Positions 1-10,685 of a stretch of DNA of 64,000 nt are shown piece by piece. How positions within the stretch are numbered: position 1 is the stretch's first letter; every line of letters begins with the position of its first letter. A model generated the notes under the pieces. It was not told where the DNA came from, made no database searches, and saw nothing but the letters and a program-made list of their open reading frames with translations. The position numbers were made by a program, and so were the translations under genes. Source of the DNA: Inonotus obliquus (lineage: Eukaryota > Basidiomycota > Agaricomycetes > Hymenochaetales > Hymenochaetaceae). The stretch is from assembly GCA_032164295.1 (NCBI GenBank), contig JAJHTX010000006.1, forward strand, positions 1,922,001 to 1,986,000. The letters run 5' to 3'.

Positions 1-1117
1 ACTCACAGAGAACATATGGATCCTCCTTCTTTAGCTTCGACCTAGTGAACGTAAATCTCTGCAGGTGCTTTGCGTTGCGTGTACCAGCGAAGATTAGTCC
101 TCTGCATGAAGAACCCGATGTCCCTCAGCGAATCATCCTTTGCCTAGCGGAACTTGGTCACGAGGTGTCAGCAATGTTTTTGAGTGCACCTCTCGGCTTC
201 CCTGGCCTGGTTTCTCTGTAGCTCCTGTTTCATCCATGCAAGCAATAATCCCTCCTCTCTAACAACCGTCGACGTAGCATCATATCATCAAACGCACAGC
301 CGTCGAGGTCTATGTTTGACACGTAGATTGCCGACCTCATAAATCAGGGCGAAATCCACTAAAAGCCGACAATTGAGAACATTTGGCTGACAAGGCCTAT
401 GGCGATTCCTTCTCCAATTCCGAAGATATTGATGCCAACTACACGATTGTTACGTTCAACCCCAGACCCTTCCCCCACAGACCCCACACCCCTCATTTGT
501 CTGACGGTGCACTCGCCGACAATCGATCGCTCAGTATCTTGGGCTTGGTCACATCTGGTAGGGTCTGGTTTGGCGGAAGACCGCGATGGTTTTACAATTA
601 TTAGCTCGTCGACCCTGAGTTCCAAGAGCAGACTTTGTGATATTGTGGTCTCTGACCTTCTCATCTTCGGGGCTGTCGGACCAAAACTCGAACATCTTGC
701 ACTTGGCTCTGTGTATGTGATCAATCTAAAGACCGAATGTGGACTTGGAGGAAGGAAAACAACGAAATCGAGCCGCAAAGAAACAGGCACAAGCCGCGAC
801 CCTTCTCATGATCTCTTGAGGGTATTCGTGAGGAAATTTGAAGAAAGTTGTGAGTTTCCCTGCTTACAAATACTAATCGTCTGCTGACAAGTACTCCACT
901 TTCCCTTCGTTTGGTCTTTGCGAGATTTTCTAGGATTTTCTGCGACGGACCTCTTTCTGTTCTCGTAATTTCGACACTTCGCACTAAATCTGCCTGATCG
1001 GACATATCAGGACCAATAGAACAGTTTCTGGTATAGATACTGCTGGATCCGATTGAGGATACTGATCGATATTTTTCGACTCATATTGATCGAATCACAA
1101 GCAACGCCTCCGTTTCG
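1..1117. other. Left edge, no confident gene
   Basis: No complete gene can be supported here. The minus strand between about 1005 and 360 has several open stretches separated by plausible splice signals. One starts at 1005 with MSDQADLVRSVEI, and one ends at 359 in a hydrophobic run rich in G, I and F. I could not join them into a consistent reading frame. They may be exons of a short minus-strand gene or chance open frames. Confidence 0.3.
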
Positions 1118-1709
1118 TGTTGGATTGAGTTCCGGATGAGATACTGAGAGGGACCCCACGGGGTGCTTGGTTTTCGTTTCTCTCGTCGATTTTTTGTCCT
1201 CTTTGATCGCTCGGCACGTCACATCTCGTTTGAGTTACAAGTGTTTACCCTGACTAGTCCATTTCAGGCATTTGTCACGGGAGCTACATAATTCCTATTT
1301 CGGCAATTGTCAAACACGGTTCTCTCGAACAATATGTTATCATTATTTCTGTGCAATTCTCGGACGGAATATTCACTATACATACGGAGAACTTCTTTTC
1401 AAGCAGATGACTACTCGCTGGCTGAAACGGGCGCGTCGAGCAAAGCACTCCGCCTGCCAAGACATAGCATCTGTTGATCCTGAGTGAAGACCGACAACAA
1501 AATGGTGGCCAAGAAATGGTGGCCAAGAATCGGTCCCTACTTCATGATTTCGTCAGACGCAAAGAAGATATAAATTGGCGGGAGAACCTTACCTCGCATT
1601 ACCCGTCTCTGTTTCTTCACCAGAGCGAGCGAGGCTTGTTTGTTATCCCACTCGTCTCTCTCCTTTCTCTTACCCTGCATCTCTCTCGTTGTCTGTGCGT
1701 CTAGTGACC
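1118..1709 (+). promoter_or_regulatory. Upstream region of transporter 1, duplicated at 59.2 kb
   Basis: This stretch is colinear with 59211-59781, upstream of transporter 4. Shared blocks in the same order include GAGTTCC.GATG, GGACCCCACGGGG followed by CTTGGTTT, TTTGATCGCT, TTTGTCACGGG, GTTCCTATTTC, GCCAAGACATA, GGTGGCCAAGA and a TATA element. The TATA (TATAAAT) is at 1569-1575, 134 nt before the ATG. CCCCAC inside the GGACCCCACGGGG block fits, on the other strand, the CreA/Mig1 core SYGGRG. A role in carbon repression is inference only. Confidence 0.7.
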
Positions 1710-3880
1710 ATGTCCGACAACGGTAAGGCCGTCGTGGAATACTCCAGCGCGGAGTTGGGCCAGTCCAAGATTCCCAATCTTAATGAGAACATTCAAGCGA
1801 AGTACGTGCCCTTCTCCAGTGCGATAATCTGCACCAATTTATCGCACTGCCTATCACAGAATCAAGAATCCGCTGCATGGAATCCCTGAGGATCAGCTCA
1901 TGGTTGATGTAGAGCAGTGGGCGATCCAGAACCAGATGGAAGACATTCTCCCTCTCCTCCAGAAGGGTGCACTCGTCGCGCAGAACCCGACGGAATTCGA
2001 GACTCAGAAAGGTCTATCGGAAGACGAGCGAGATGTGCTTCGTCAGGAAATAACCCACAAATGGAGGCAGCCTAAGGCTCTGTACTATACGATTGCCCTT
2101 TGCTCTATCGGTGCCGCCGTCCAGTGAGTAGTCTCTAGCTATTATCGGTTGACCGACCTGCTAACCATCCACGCAGAGGGTGGGACCAGACCGGGTCCAA
2201 TGGTGCAAACTTGCATTTCCCGAGTGAATTTGGAATTGGTTCAACCTCTACTCGGGACACGTTTATCGTCGGGCTCATTAACGCTGGTCCGTACATCGCC
2301 TCTGCACTGCTGTACGTACTTTCTCTTATCGTCCTGGGTGCTCATTGACTGATGAGCATCTCCAGTGGCGCCTGGTGCTCGGATCCTATTAACAACTGGT
2401 TTGGTCGTCGTGGATGCATTTTCTTCTCCGCGATCTTCTGTTTGCTCCCACCTATCGGAGGCGCCTTATCTCAGACTTGGGAACAGCTTTTGATCACTCG
2501 TCTACTTCTCGGCATTGGTATGGGTTCTAAGGCTTCGACTGTTCCGATCTTTGCTGCGGAAAACTCGCCCGCCCTAATTCGCGGTAGTTTGGTCATGAGT
2601 AGGCAATCCCAATGATATTATGTCCGCAATTCTGACGTTTAAATCCTATAGCTTGGCAACTGTGGACGGCATTTGGTATTCTCTTGTAAGTCTTGAACAA
2701 TCTCACTGATCTCTGTCAGTCATGTTCTGAACGAACTCTTCTGAAGGGGATTCTCTGCGAATTTGATTGTCATGGACATTGAAGGACTTGCGTGGCGTTT
2801 GGAGATTGGATCTGCATTCATTCCTGCAATTCCACTACTCCTCGGATGCTACTTATGCCCAGAGGTATGTATTTCAACCACGATAGCGAAAGACAACCTA
2901 CCGACATCACCTCAACGTAGTCCCCACGCTGGTACATGAAGAAGAGACGCTACCGCAATGCATGGGAATCGCTACTGAAGCTCCGCAACCACCCAATTCA
3001 GGCAGCGCGTGATCTGTACTATATCAGTGCGCAATTGGACGTGGAAGATAAATATGTTCCGAGGGGCAACTACGCTAAGCGCTTCGTTGAACTCTTCAAG
3101 ATCCCGCGAATTCGTCGTGCGACTCTTGCAGCGTCCACTGTCATGATTGGCCAGCAGATGTGCGGTATCAACATCATAGCTTTCTATTCGTCCACGATTT
3201 TCGTCGAGGGTGGTGCGTCGGACAGAGAGGCACTTCTCGCTTCATGGGGTTTCGGTCTCGTCAACTTCCTCTTTGCTTTCCCTGCCCTTCGCACGATCGA
3301 TACCTACGGACGTCGAACCTTGCTTTTGTTCACGTTCCCTCAGATGGCATGGACTCTGTTGGCAGCAGGATTATGTTTCCAGATACCGAATGAAAACAGA
3401 GCGCACCAAGTACTCGTTGCTCTCTTCGTCTTCATGTTCGGCGCGTTCTACTCTCCAGGAGAAGGTCCTGTGCCGTACACCTACTCTGCCGAAGTCTTCC
3501 CGTTGTCTCATCGTGAAGTTGGTATGTCTTGGGCTGTTGCAACGAATCTCTTCTGGGCCGCCGTCCTCTCCATCACCTTCCCGCGTATGCTTACCGCGAT
3601 GACGCCCACCGGCGCGTTCGGCTTCTACGCGGGTCTCAATGTTGTCGCCTTCGTCATGATATTCTTCTGGGTTCCAGAGACGAAGCAACGTACCCTTGAA
3701 GAACTCGACTACGTCTTTGCCGTTCCTGTCTCGAAATTCGGATCGTACCAGGTCTCGGAGTGGCTTCCGTTCTTCTTCAAGCGATATGTTGCGCGCAATA
3801 AGAGCGCTAAACTCAAGCCTTTGTACCACTTCGAAGGTCTCGCCGAGGACGCTAGGGATATTGTGGTTGAAAAGAAGTGA
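1710..3880 (+). CDS. MFS sugar/polyol transporter, copy 1
   Basis: Proton-coupled sugar or polyol carrier of the major facilitator superfamily, sugar porter family, ITR (inositol-transporter-like) branch, in a cell membrane. Seven exons: 1710-1801, 1860-2123, 2177-2311, 2366-2598, 2652-2685, 2747-2864, 2921-3880. All phases close to 611 residues. A cytosolic N-terminus of about 120 residues precedes the first membrane segment ([14 protein letters not shown]). Sugar-porter signatures follow: [10 protein letters not shown] after segment 1, WFGRRG in the 2-3 loop, PESPRW-like CPESPRWYM near residue 291, a second GRR in YGRRTLLL, and [12 protein letters not shown] near 544. The substrate cannot be read from sequence; myo-inositol, hexose and pentose carriers all occur in this branch. 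It is the closest relative of copy 4 at 59.8 kb and lies in tandem with copy 2. Confidence 0.93.
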
Positions 3881-5227
3881 ACGACCGCAGTTCATCGGTC
3901 TAGTCGTAGACCTACACGATGATGCAACGTATTGGCTAGTTATATTTATGATGGTCTCTCATTTTTCTTTCGATGAAGGCGCATAATCGCCTTTTATCAA
4001 CATTGATGCAATACCTGCAACGTCCTTTATGTACTCCATTGATTCGCTGGATACGAAGTAATATTTGTATATTCTCTTTAACGTCTATAATGGACCGCTT
4101 GGCTTCCCTATCCGTCGGCCAAGACCTCCAAGAGCGACAAGGATGACAAGAACAAGAGGCCTGTCTTGACTTTGCAGCGGGGTGATTTACCGTTCGTTTG
4201 TGTGTCCACGCTCGGCGCGATCATTATGATTATCAATCTTGTTGTGGCCCTGTTCGTTTGAGTGTTGTATGAAAGGCAATGCGTAGCACTAAGAAAGAAA
4301 TGCGTCCTCATCTTCGTATTACGAGAGGGGAGCGTCAAGATCATCATCAAGTTTCAGATACACACAGCCAGAATTATCAATTGGTATTTCATATTTAGGA
4401 CTACCCCGTTGTCGGCATCATTGAATCAACTGACGAGCGCAATACACTCGTGGCGCTGGCACCTTGAACCATGTGCCAAAGCTATTCTTTTGAGACACAG
4501 GTGTGAGAAGATGGCATGTTTGTCAATGTCTGATGAGTTCACTTGAGACAAGTAGACGTCGACGAGCATATTCATAGCGTATCTGCCAGTGCTACTCACT
4601 CAGTGCTCAGGCTGTGGTGGAGTATCTTTCGGTGATGATGGAAAACATAAACCGAATACACTCCGAATACGGTTGTCATAGGAATATATCCTACATAAAG
4701 AGACTATACGACGTAACTACATAGTAGCCGTGAGTGAGAAAATGAAGACAATAAATATGCATTTTACGGAAGCTTATCACGGGAGCAAGGTACTTCCATA
4801 ACGGGAGTTCGTTGAAGCGCCTGGGGTCCTTTCCTTCACCTCTTTTCTTCATTCTACAACCACCTATTTTCCGGCCGCATCTACCTACAGATCTCCGGCA
4901 CGCGGTACCAATATGCGAGTATCCGGAAAGAGGAGAACACGGGAACGAGAATGAGGTATTGATGCGGAATATTTATACCTCGTGACAAATGAGCGTTTGG
5001 CAAAGAAGCCACACCGGTTGATGAACCTGAATCACGACTTGAAAATAAAAATTCAATATGTGCCATACGATACCACAACACCCTATAAAGACCTTCATGC
5101 TTTCGGCCCACTAGACTCAGCCCCGTCTCCGAGTCGGCTCTCCACCCCCTCCCTTCCTCCCCACACCGCCATTCTTTCCCGCACTCCACACCAATAGTAC
5201 TCTCGGTTCTCTGTGCATTCACCGAAA
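3881..5227. other. Intergenic region between transporters 1 and 2
   Basis: No gene is seen. About 4110-4210 resembles 62140-62230 downstream of transporter 4 (shared ACCTCCAAGA..GACAAG and GACAAGAAC blocks, then TGTGTGTCC), so the duplicated segment extends about 230-330 bp past the stop codon. The rest is unremarkable. The TATA element of transporter 2 (TATAAAG) is at 5084-5090, 138 nt before its ATG. Confidence 0.6.
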
Positions 5228-7457
5228 ATGTCTGAAGACGGCGAAAAGGGAGTCGAAGAGAGATACTCCTCCTCGCAGCTGGAGGGTAAGGGTAAAATCC
5301 CCGACCTGAACTCGAATGCCACCGCAAAGTAAGCTCCTTACTATCGCCGAACTACATAAGACGCCGCTGCTGACAACATCTTCCTCCATTCAAGGATCAA
5401 GAACCCGTTGCTCGGCATTCCGGAAGACCAGCTCATGGCCGATGTCGAGCGGTTCGCACGGGAGAGGGAAATGGAAGACATCCTTCCTCTCCTCAAGCAC
5501 GGTGCGATCGCAGCTCAGAACCCTCTGGACTTCGAGACCCAGAAAGGTCTGACGGACGAGGAAAGAGACGTGCTCCGCTTCGAGATAACGCACAAGTGGA
5601 AGCACCCCCGGGCACTCTACTTCACGATCATCCTTTGCTCGATTGGTGCTGCCGTTCAGTACGTTCTTATCCGCTGCTGATTGCCGGTTTCATGAAAGTG
5701 TGCTAATAATTGATTTCATCAAAGAGGGTGGGATCAGACCGGTTCCAATGGTGCCAACCTATCATTCCCAACTGAGTTTGGCATTGGAGGTACATCCAAT
5801 CATGACACTTTTCTCGTTGGTCTCGTCAATGCCGCTCCATACATCGCATCCGCTTTCATGTGCGTCTGCTGTTATTGATTCAAATATCTCTCATCAACCT
5901 GTTTTGCTCCTTCTCTTCCAGTGGATGTTGGATTTCGGATCCGCTTAACGAATGGTTCGGTCGTCGTGGCTGCATATTTTTCTCGGCCGTGTTCTGTGTA
6001 ATTGCCCCGATTGGAGGAGCCTTCGCCAGGAACTGGCATGAACTCTTTATCACCCGTCTCCTCCTTGGAATTGGAATGGGTGCGAAAGCGTCTACGGTCC
6101 CGATTTACTGTGCAGAGAACTCACCTGCATTGATTCGGGGTAGTTTGGTTATGTGTATGCGCATTCTTCTTCAGAAGGGCGGGATTCATGCTAACAACTT
6201 GTATTCAAAGGTTGGCAATTGTGGACGGCATTCGGGATCTTCTTGTAAGCTTGCTATTTACTCCTCAGTTGAGCCGTACTAATTGTTTTTAAAGGGGATT
6301 CTCTGCGAATCTAGTCGTTATGGATGTAGGACGAATCGCTTGGCGTTTACAGATTGGATCTGCATTCATTCCCGCAATACCACTTCTCGTCGGCGTTTAT
6401 ATGTGCCCGGAGGTGAGTCCTAAATTTATTGTTTATGCGTTTATTTTGACGGGATACTGACTGTTACTGTCATTATTAGTCTCCACGTTGGTACATGAAG
6501 AAGGACCGTTACCGAAATGCATACAACTCACTCTTGAGACTTCGTAATCACCCACTCCAGGCGGCTCGCGACCTGTACTACATTCATGCTCAGCTCCAGG
6601 TCGAGGCAGAGTTCATCGGCAAGTCGACTTACATTAGCAGGTTCATTGAACTCTTCACGATCCCGCGTGTCCGTCGTGCGACGCTCGCATCTTTCGTCGT
6701 CATGCTGGCGCAACAAATGTGTGGTATCAACATTATTGCTTTCTACTCTTCGACTGTGTTCAAGGAGGGAGGAGCTTCAGAAAAGGGAGCGCTTCTCGCA
6801 TCTTGGGGTTTCGGATTGGTCAACTTCGTTTTCGCGTTCCCCGCGCTTCGTACGATCGATACCTACGGACGTCGTTCGTTGCTTCTGTTCACGTTCCCCC
6901 AGATGGCATGGACCCTTCTAGCGGCCGGGTTCTGTTTCCTCATCCCAAGAGAGTCAAAAGCACATCTGGGACTCGTTGCTCTCTTCGTCTTCCTCTTCGC
7001 TGCATTCTACTCCCCAGGCGAGGGTCCCGTTCCATTCACCTACTCCGCCGAGGTCTTCCCACTATCGCATCGAGAAGTCGGAATGGCATGGGCAGTCGCA
7101 ACCTGTCTATTCTGGGCCGCCGTCCTCTCCATCACATTCCCCAACATGCTCGCAGCTCTTACACCAACAGGAGCATTCGGTTTCTACGCAGGTCTAAACG
7201 TCATCGCTTTCTTCATGATCTTCTTCTGGGTACCCGAAACAAAACAACGTACACTCGAAGAACTCGATTACATCTTTGCCGTCCCGACTAACAAACACGC
7301 TTCGTATCAATTAACAACGTGGCTTCCGTATTTCGTTAAACGGTATGTTTTGTTGGATAAGAATGCGAAGTTGGAACCGTTGTATCGGTTTGAAGGTGTT
7401 GCTGCGGATGAGAGCCAACTCGATTTGCAAGAGGCGAGGATTCATGAGAAAGCGTAG
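5228..7457 (+). CDS. MFS sugar/polyol transporter, copy 2
   Basis: Paralogue of copies 1 and 4 with the same fold and expected role in solute uptake across a membrane. Exons: 5228-5328, 5395-5658, 5725-5859, 5922-6154, 6211-6244, 6295-6412, 6480-7457, giving 620 residues with all phases closed. Exons 2 to 6 have exactly the lengths of copies 1 and 4 (264, 135, 233, 34, 118 nt), so the intron positions are conserved. Visible motifs are [41 protein letters not shown] and [12 protein letters not shown]. The C-terminus is longer than in copy 1 (ends QEARIHEKA). The start is the only ATG in frame before the conserved cytosolic domain. Its promoter does not share the blocks common to copies 1 and 4. 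Confidence 0.93.
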
Positions 7458-8636
7458 TAGAGTGTGGTATGGGATAGGTTGGGGTATGAATCGAGATTTT
7501 CTTGATTCCAAGTACATACATGGAATCGGACCGAGGTCTTCATAACGAAACCACAACGACTTACTCCCTGTTCCAAGCTGAACGAACCCTCTCCGTCCGT
7601 TACGGCTGTGTTGTTTTATTTAACGTATATTACATGACGCCCCTACATAGCTATTTGTTCTTGTACTCGGGTTCGAAATAACATTATTCTTCCTTTCTCC
7701 CTTTCCTTTCCTCCTTCCCCTCTCCCTTTCAAACAAAGAATTGTGGCCCCTTGGCCCCTTGGCAAATCCCTCAAAAAAGAGGGGCCAAGAATGGTGATCT
7801 CTCTTGTCCTCAGATCATGATCCCCGACAGAACTAGTGCGTCGATCACTTTTGTCTCCGCATCGCATACATAATTTCCTATTTTGGGTATGTTTTCTGTG
7901 CTGCTGCGGGCGGCGGGCGGCCTGCGCCAAGGTGTTCCGGTCGTTGGCGTCGGAATCTCTCACCTCTCACTCACTTCAAGCCCAAGCCCAATCGTTTTGA
8001 ACACGAGAACCAAAATTCGACCCTGCGCTCTGACATCACATAACGGTGAATATGCATTACTCCGAGCCTCCGAGGAAGGTCGATGCTCCTCAATATCAAT
8101 ATCAACTTATATCAATATCAATATCGATATCATTCTGTGGACAAGCTCAAGCTTCCCAATTCAAAATGACTATGTTACTCGGGAACTTCGGACCTTCTCC
8201 TCTATTATGTACTTATCCTATCCATCCATCCATCAGAATCAGACTCAGATACTGAGAGAGCCACTTGAATTTCAAATCTATGAATACAATACAATTCAAT
8301 TTCGTCTCCTCTAATGTTTCAGGGACAACGTGACAAACGGCAAATGGCAAACGGCAAACAAAAAGATAAAAATAGGTTCCCACGCTAGAAATACAGGAAG
8401 AAAGGCAACAAAGCAAGATGACAACAATGTAAGTACACGATCTCCTTACTGTCGTGAAAGCGAATTACAGTCAGCCCTTAATGTTTTGAACATGAAGTCA
8501 TAAAAAAGCGTCCGGGTAGGGACACGAACGTAAAACAACGCCAGGGATGATCAGCGGTGGGAGGCATCCGAGCGTAAGATGAAGAGACGAAAGCAGACGC
8601 GTAAACACCGTCCGCAGAGTACAAAGAAGCGAGCGC
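7458..8636. other. Convergent intergenic region between transporters 2 and 3
   Basis: No gene is seen. The stretch holds pyrimidine-rich tracts near 7680-7730, a direct CCCCTTGG repeat near 7745-7760, and an AT-rich TATCAA repeat at 8091-8133. It lies between two converging genes, so it should hold both polyadenylation regions. Confidence 0.5.
8091..8133. repeat. TATCAA-type simple repeat
   Basis: Imperfect hexanucleotide repeat with units ATATCA and ATATCG in tandem. It is non-coding and lies in the convergent region between two transporter genes. Confidence 0.7.
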
Positions 8637-10685
8637 TCAGCCCACAGCGGCAGTCGGCGCGAACGTTTTTTCGCCTTCGTAATGGTAAAGCGGAGGAACC
8701 TCCTCTACCTTCATCCTGAATATATGCTTCTTAATGTTCCTCGGGAGTGCCTTTAGTTGATACATTGCGTGAGTCTCCGTGGGTACCGAGAAGACCTGAT
8801 CCAGTTCTTCCAGGGACAAAGCCTTCGTCTCGGGGACGAAGAGGAGGACAAGGAAAAAACCAACAACGTTCCAACCCGCGTACCAACCAAACGCGCCTGT
8901 CTCTGTGAACGCACCCAAGAGACGAGGAGTGGTGATAGAAATGACGAAGTTGAAGAACCAAGTTGTAGCAGTAGCGAAGGACATTCCAATGTCACGTACG
9001 TAAAGCGGGAAGGCTTCAGCAGAATACTACAGGTGTCATGTGTCAATTGTGAATGAGATATAGACGATAATCATCGTTACGTACTGTAAATGGTACTGGG
9101 CCCTCGCCGGGAGAGTAAACGATGCCGAACAAATATAAACCCAGAGTGACGACACCAAGATGCGCCTTGCTTTCTCGGGGGATGAGGAACCCAAATGCCG
9201 TTAGGAGGAGGAAGATACACATGAGCGGGAATGTTGTCAGGAGCAGATTACGTCGTCCAAACGTGTCGATTGTCTTAATAGCAGGAATTGCAAACAAGAA
9301 GTTAATTGCACCGAAGCCGAAACTTGCGAGGAATGCAGGTGTGTCGGCGAACCCAGCTTGCTTGAATACTTGCGTCGAATAGTATGCGATCGCGTTAACA
9401 CCGCAGAATTGCTGCATGAACATGACGATGAAACTGGCAAGTGCTGCCCGACGATTCCGCGGAACACTGAAAAGCTCGATGAACCGGTTTCCGCGTTCAA
9501 TCGACTCCTCCGTCTCAAGCAGTACGTGGATATAGTACAGGTCGCGGGCAGCGAGGAGTGGGTCTTTCCGAAGCCGGGCGAGGCTGCGATATGCATCATC
9601 ATAGCGTCCGCGGCCCATTAGCCAACGCGGAGATTCGGGGCAGAAAAATACCTGAGCCATGACGAAGATCGCGGGAACACCAGCGCTCCCAAGCATAAGT
9701 CTCCAGTTCAATCCTGTGATGTGCGGGGGATCTCTGACATGGAGGAAGATAAGGTCCGAGACGAAGCCGAGCATAATACCGAACGCGGTCCACATCTGCC
9801 ACATCATTACAAGCGCACCACGAATCGGAGTTGGAGCACACTCTGCAGCGTATACCGGTACGGTCGTCGACTTTGGGCCGATACCGAGTCCAAGGAGAAA
9901 ACGTGCGACGAAGAGATGTTGCCAAGAATTAGTCACACCTTGCCAAATGCAGGTGAGGAAGGAGAAGGTCGCGGTGATGAATATGGTTCCGCGACGGCCG
10001 AATAATCTGTTCAGTGGGTCTGTTATCCAGCACCCAACGACGGCACAACATAACTTATCCTATATGTCAATCGCATGAACTTCCTGAAGAATTTCAATTA
10101 CTTACATATGGCGCGGAGTTTACTAAACCGAGAAGCCATTGGTTGCGGCCGGTATCACCCTCGTTGGGGTCGATACCGAACTGAGGTCCGAAGAAAATTT
10201 GAGCACCATTGATAACGGTCTCGTCCATCCCTTGAACGGCCGCACAGACGGAACACATTACCACGAGCCTACACAGGGTGAAATCATCCGTGTGATTGTA
10301 CAGGCATAGGTCATTTTGAGGCTCACCAGTATAACGTCTTTGGCTGGTCCCACCGATTCGTTTGCTCCCTCCTCAAGACGGCTTTGTCATCCTCTGTGAG
10401 GGCATCAAGGCTCTCAAATCCGAGAGGGTCCTGGGCCACTAGTGCACCCTTGGCGAATTCGGTCTCGAGATCAGCAAGACCGTGGGTTCGAGCGAAGAGG
10501 GCACCATCTCGCATGACCTGGTCCTGAGGGATACCAGCCAGAGGGTTAGCGAGCTTCGCATTGATGTTCTCAATGGTGGGATCGATGCCCTTAATATTCT
10601 GCTTGTATGCAGGCTCGCCCTTGTCTGGGACAGAGTCCGTAAAGGATTCCGTGGGTTTCTCAAGGTCTTTCTCGTTTAGCGACAT
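8637..10685 (-). CDS. MFS sugar/polyol transporter, copy 3 (diverged)
   Basis: Same transporter subfamily, clearly older than the other three. Exons in coding order: 10685-10327, 10268-10106, 10053-9085, 9026-8637, giving 626 residues. The third exon could instead begin at 10059, adding two residues; both sites follow AG in frame, and family fit (APY-LCC-AVVGCW) favours 10053. Only four exons exist and none shares an intron position set with copies 1, 2 and 4. Motifs: GMDETVINGA after the first membrane segment ([10 protein letters not shown] in the others), DPLNRLFGRRG, CPESPRWLMGRGRY, FGRRNLLL and PETKALSLEELD. The ATG at 10683-10685 precedes MSLNEKDLEK. TATATAA lies at 10842-10848, about 157 nt upstream. 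It converges on copy 2. The substituted segment-1 loop suggests a different substrate, which is inference. Confidence 0.92.

Noticed and set aside
359..1005. Possible minus-strand gene at the left edge
   Set aside because: Open pieces with plausible splice sites exist but could not be joined in frame; no family motif.
3371..3895. 174-codon minus-strand frame opposite transporter 1
   Set aside because: Shadow of the long last exon; similar frames occur opposite copy 4 and have no motif of their own.
1710..10685. Biosynthetic or catabolic gene cluster around the transporters
   Set aside because: No enzyme or regulator genes lie among or next to the three copies; it is a transporter family cluster only.
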